Source of the DNA: Acidobacteria bacterium RIFCSPHIGHO2_01_FULL_67_28
GTDB lineage: Bacteria > Acidobacteriota > Terriglobia > Acidiferrales > 2-02-FULL-67-57
NCBI GenBank assembly: GCA_001766965.1
Contig: MEKM01000023.1
Location: 1-14,570 of the forward strand
Reading direction: 5' to 3'
DNA: 14,570 nucleotides
Position numbers and translations under genes: made by a program. The notes under the pieces are model-generated. The model was not told where the DNA came from. It did not search any database and saw nothing but the letters and a program-made list of their open reading frames with translations. Position 1 is the first letter of the stretch. Each line of letters opens with the position of its first letter. Below, in pieces: positions 13,378-14,570 of the stretch.

Positions 13378-14031
13378 TCACGGCTGGACGATCTGGTTGC
13401 GGACAGCGTAGTGGACGAGCTCGGCGACCGAGTGCAGGTTCAGCTTGCGCATGATGTTGCCGCGGTGGGCTTCGGCGGTCTTGACGCTGATGCCGAGTCG
13501 CACGGCCACTTCCTTGTTGCTCTTCCCTTCCGCCAATAGTTGCACCACTTCGCGCTCGCGGGCGGTCAGGCGACCGAAGCGAGGCTGCAGTTCCGCGCCG
13601 GCTTCGCTCTTCAGGTAGCCCTCGAGCACCATCTGCGAAACCCGCGTGGTGAAGTACGGCTTGTGCTCGGCCAGCGCCGCGACCGCCGACACCAGCTCCC
13701 GCGCCGCATCCGACTTCAGGACGTAGCCGTGCACCCCCACCGCGAGCACTTGCCGCGCCATCTCTTCCGACTCGTGCATGGTCAGGATGAGAATCTCCGT
13801 GCGCGGCAGCGCTTGCAGGATCTGCCGGGCCGCCTCCAGGCCGTTCAGCTCGGGCATGCTGACGTCGAGCACGACGACGTCGGGTTTCTCGTGCCGCGTC
13901 CGCTCGACCGCTTCGCGCCCGGTGGCCGCCTCGGCGCACACCTCCCAGCCCGCCCGGGACTCAAGCAGCACCCGCAGCCCCTGCCGCACAATGTCGTGGT
14001 CATCCGCCACCAGGATGCGCACCGGCTTCAC
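13378..14031 (-). CDS. NarL/FixJ-family response regulator
   Basis: This is a two-component transcription regulator of 217 residues. The receiver domain (about 1-120) has Asp10 and Asp11 (VADDHD), the phosphoacceptor Asp56 (VVLDVSMPELNG), Thr84 (ILTMHE) and Lys106 (GYVLKSDA). The C-terminal LuxR-type helix-turn-helix (about 150-210) reads LTAREREVVQLLAEGKSNKEVA, then LGISVKTAEAHRGNIMRKLNLHS. The GTG at 14031 (product MKPVRILVADDHD) was preferred to the GTG at 14058 because the receiver fold begins there and AGGG lies just upstream. No sensor kinase is adjacent, so its signal and target genes are unknown. It converges on the S41 peptidase gene with 38 bases between stops and no clear terminator. 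Confidence 0.92.
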   Translation of the reverse strand: MKPVRILVADDHDIVRQGLRVLLESRAGWEVCAEAATGREAVERTRHEKPDVVVLDVSMPELNGLEAARQILQALPRTEILILTMHESEEMARQVLAVGVHGYVLKSDAARELVSAVAALAEHKPYFTTRVSQMVLEGYLKSEAGAELQPRFGRLTAREREVVQLLAEGKSNKEVAVRLGISVKTAEAHRGNIMRKLNLHSVAELVHYAVRNQIVQP

Positions 14032-14144
14032 CCGACACCCTACCGCCCAGATTCGCACGCAATTCCCCGGCCAACTCTCTAAGCCCGGCTAATGCGTTGG
14101 AAACTAAGCGGGTCGGATAATCCCGGAAGGACACGGGCGAGGTT

Positions 14145-14168
14145 GCTTCCCGAAACGGGAGCCGTTTC
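14145..14168. repeat. Two mutually exclusive small hairpins
   Basis: GAAACGG (14152-14158) and CCGTTTC (14162-14168) form a perfect 7-bp hairpin. The same bases can instead pair as GCTTCCCG (14145-14152) with CGGGAGC (14156-14162), with one bulge. It lies after the minus-strand membrane gene stop and may end that transcript, although no T-tract follows. The rest of the 162-base gap 14032-14193 shows nothing else I can name. Confidence 0.35.
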
Positions 14169-14193
14169 ACCCCAAACTTTCACGTTGGAGGTT

Positions 14194-14391
14194 TCAGCGC
14201 GGAAAGGGATACATCAGCCAGCCGAGCCCCACGCCGGCCAGCAGGAAGAGAACAAAGGTCCAGAGGAAGTACTTGGTGCGGTCGCGCCAGCCGCGCTTGC
14301 TCAAGAAGGCAAAGACGAGCGAAGTGAAAAAGGCGAAGAGCGCCATCGCCTCAATGTGGCTCAACACCAGCGCCGGGCCCTGCGGCTCCAT
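14194..14391 (-). CDS. Small two-helix membrane protein, function unknown
   Basis: I do not recognise a function. The 65-residue product has two hydrophobic helices (about 11-30, IEAMALFAFFTSLVFAFL; about 41-60, YFLWTFVLFLLAGVGLGWLM) joined by a basic loop (SKRGWRDRTK), so the loop should face the cytoplasm with both ends outside. The ATG has a good AAGGAG Shine-Dalgarno made from the last codons of the upstream gene, whose stop is only two bases before the ATG. The pair is therefore translationally linked and likely acts together in the membrane. The tight spacing, the strong ribosome site and the regular two-helix layout are what support it as real. Confidence 0.75.
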   Translation of the reverse strand: MEPQGPALVLSHIEAMALFAFFTSLVFAFLSKRGWRDRTKYFLWTFVLFLLAGVGLGWLMYPFPR

Positions 14392-14393
14392 CG

Positions 14394-14570
14394 CTACTCC
14401 TTCTTCCCCACGGCGACGTCGTAGGCGTCGAGCGCCGTGAGCAGGTTCAGCAAGCCGGCCGCCAGGAAGAAAACCGTCCCGTAGTCGCCCACGGCGCGGC
14501 TCAAGTACACCTGGCCCAGCCCCTGGAAGCGCGCGGCGAAAAACAGCAGCCCGGCGCCGAGGTCGCCGAC
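14394..14570 (-). CDS. DUF6677-like membrane protein, C-terminal part only
   Basis: The last 58 codons of a membrane protein whose start lies beyond the right edge. Visible are a hydrophobic stretch near the break (GAGLLFFAARFQGLGQVYL), a short loop (SRAVGDYGT) and a final helix (VFFLAAGLLNLLTALDAYDVA) ending in the charged tail VGKKE. The YGTxFFLAAGLLNLLxxLDAYDxAxGKK ending resembles proteins I recall as DUF6677, common in Acidobacteriota, whose function is not known. That assignment is from memory and rests on only the C-terminus. Its stop TAG lies two bases before the start of the small membrane protein gene, so the two form an operon on the minus strand. Confidence 0.7.
   Translation of the reverse strand, partial: VGDLGAGLLFFAARFQGLGQVYLSRAVGDYGTVFFLAAGLLNLLTALDAYDVAVGKKE

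Overview
The window is a high-GC (roughly 65-70 %) bacterial chromosomal segment with housekeeping genes and no phage, plasmid, CRISPR or transposase genes. Acidobacteriota is the best guess. The basis is the gene set (a DUF6599-like exported protein, a DUF6677-like membrane protein, a TPR-AMIN-amidase) and the style of the intergenic palindromic repeats. This is inference from family recall, not a search.

Layout. Positions 1-350 (minus) hold the 5' part of an M48-type metalloprotease, cut by the window edge. A divergent intergenic region built from head-to-head arrays of an 8-base unit separates it from ilvE (633-1610, plus). A second palindromic array (1631-1714) and a good sigma-70-type promoter precede a TIP-like aquaporin (1825-2508). 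The next block, pilT - recX - alaS (2599-7030), is tightly packed: recX has no ordinary start codon, and its stop overlaps the alaS GTG start by 4 bases. A promoter whose -35 box lies on the alaS stop codon then drives a lytic transglycosylase (7137-7805). Directly downstream is a periplasmic N-acetylmuramoyl-L-alanine amidase (7833-9668). This pair cleaves the glycan and peptide sides of peptidoglycan. A membrane-anchored DUF6599-like protein follows (9725-10846).

The 312-base gap 10847-11158 is the most interesting non-coding stretch. It holds a complete small-RNA-like unit: a TTGACA/TAGACT promoter, a 41-nt imperfect hairpin and an 8-bp GNRA-loop terminator with a U-tract. Next to it is an interleaved (pseudoknot-order) pair of inverted repeats. 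Then come msrA (minus, 11159-11713), a 112-bp element with perfect 19-bp inverted ends, a tRNA-Thr(CGT) gene, and an exported S41-family peptidase (11990-13339). The right end has an orphan NarL/FixJ response regulator and two overlapping-style small membrane protein genes, all on the minus strand; the last is cut by the window edge.

No cassette with the look of a new defence or metabolic system was found. The novelty candidates are the sRNA-like unit, the palindromic elements, the recX start, the atypical low-GC C-terminal part of alaS, and some active-site or filter residues in otherwise known families.
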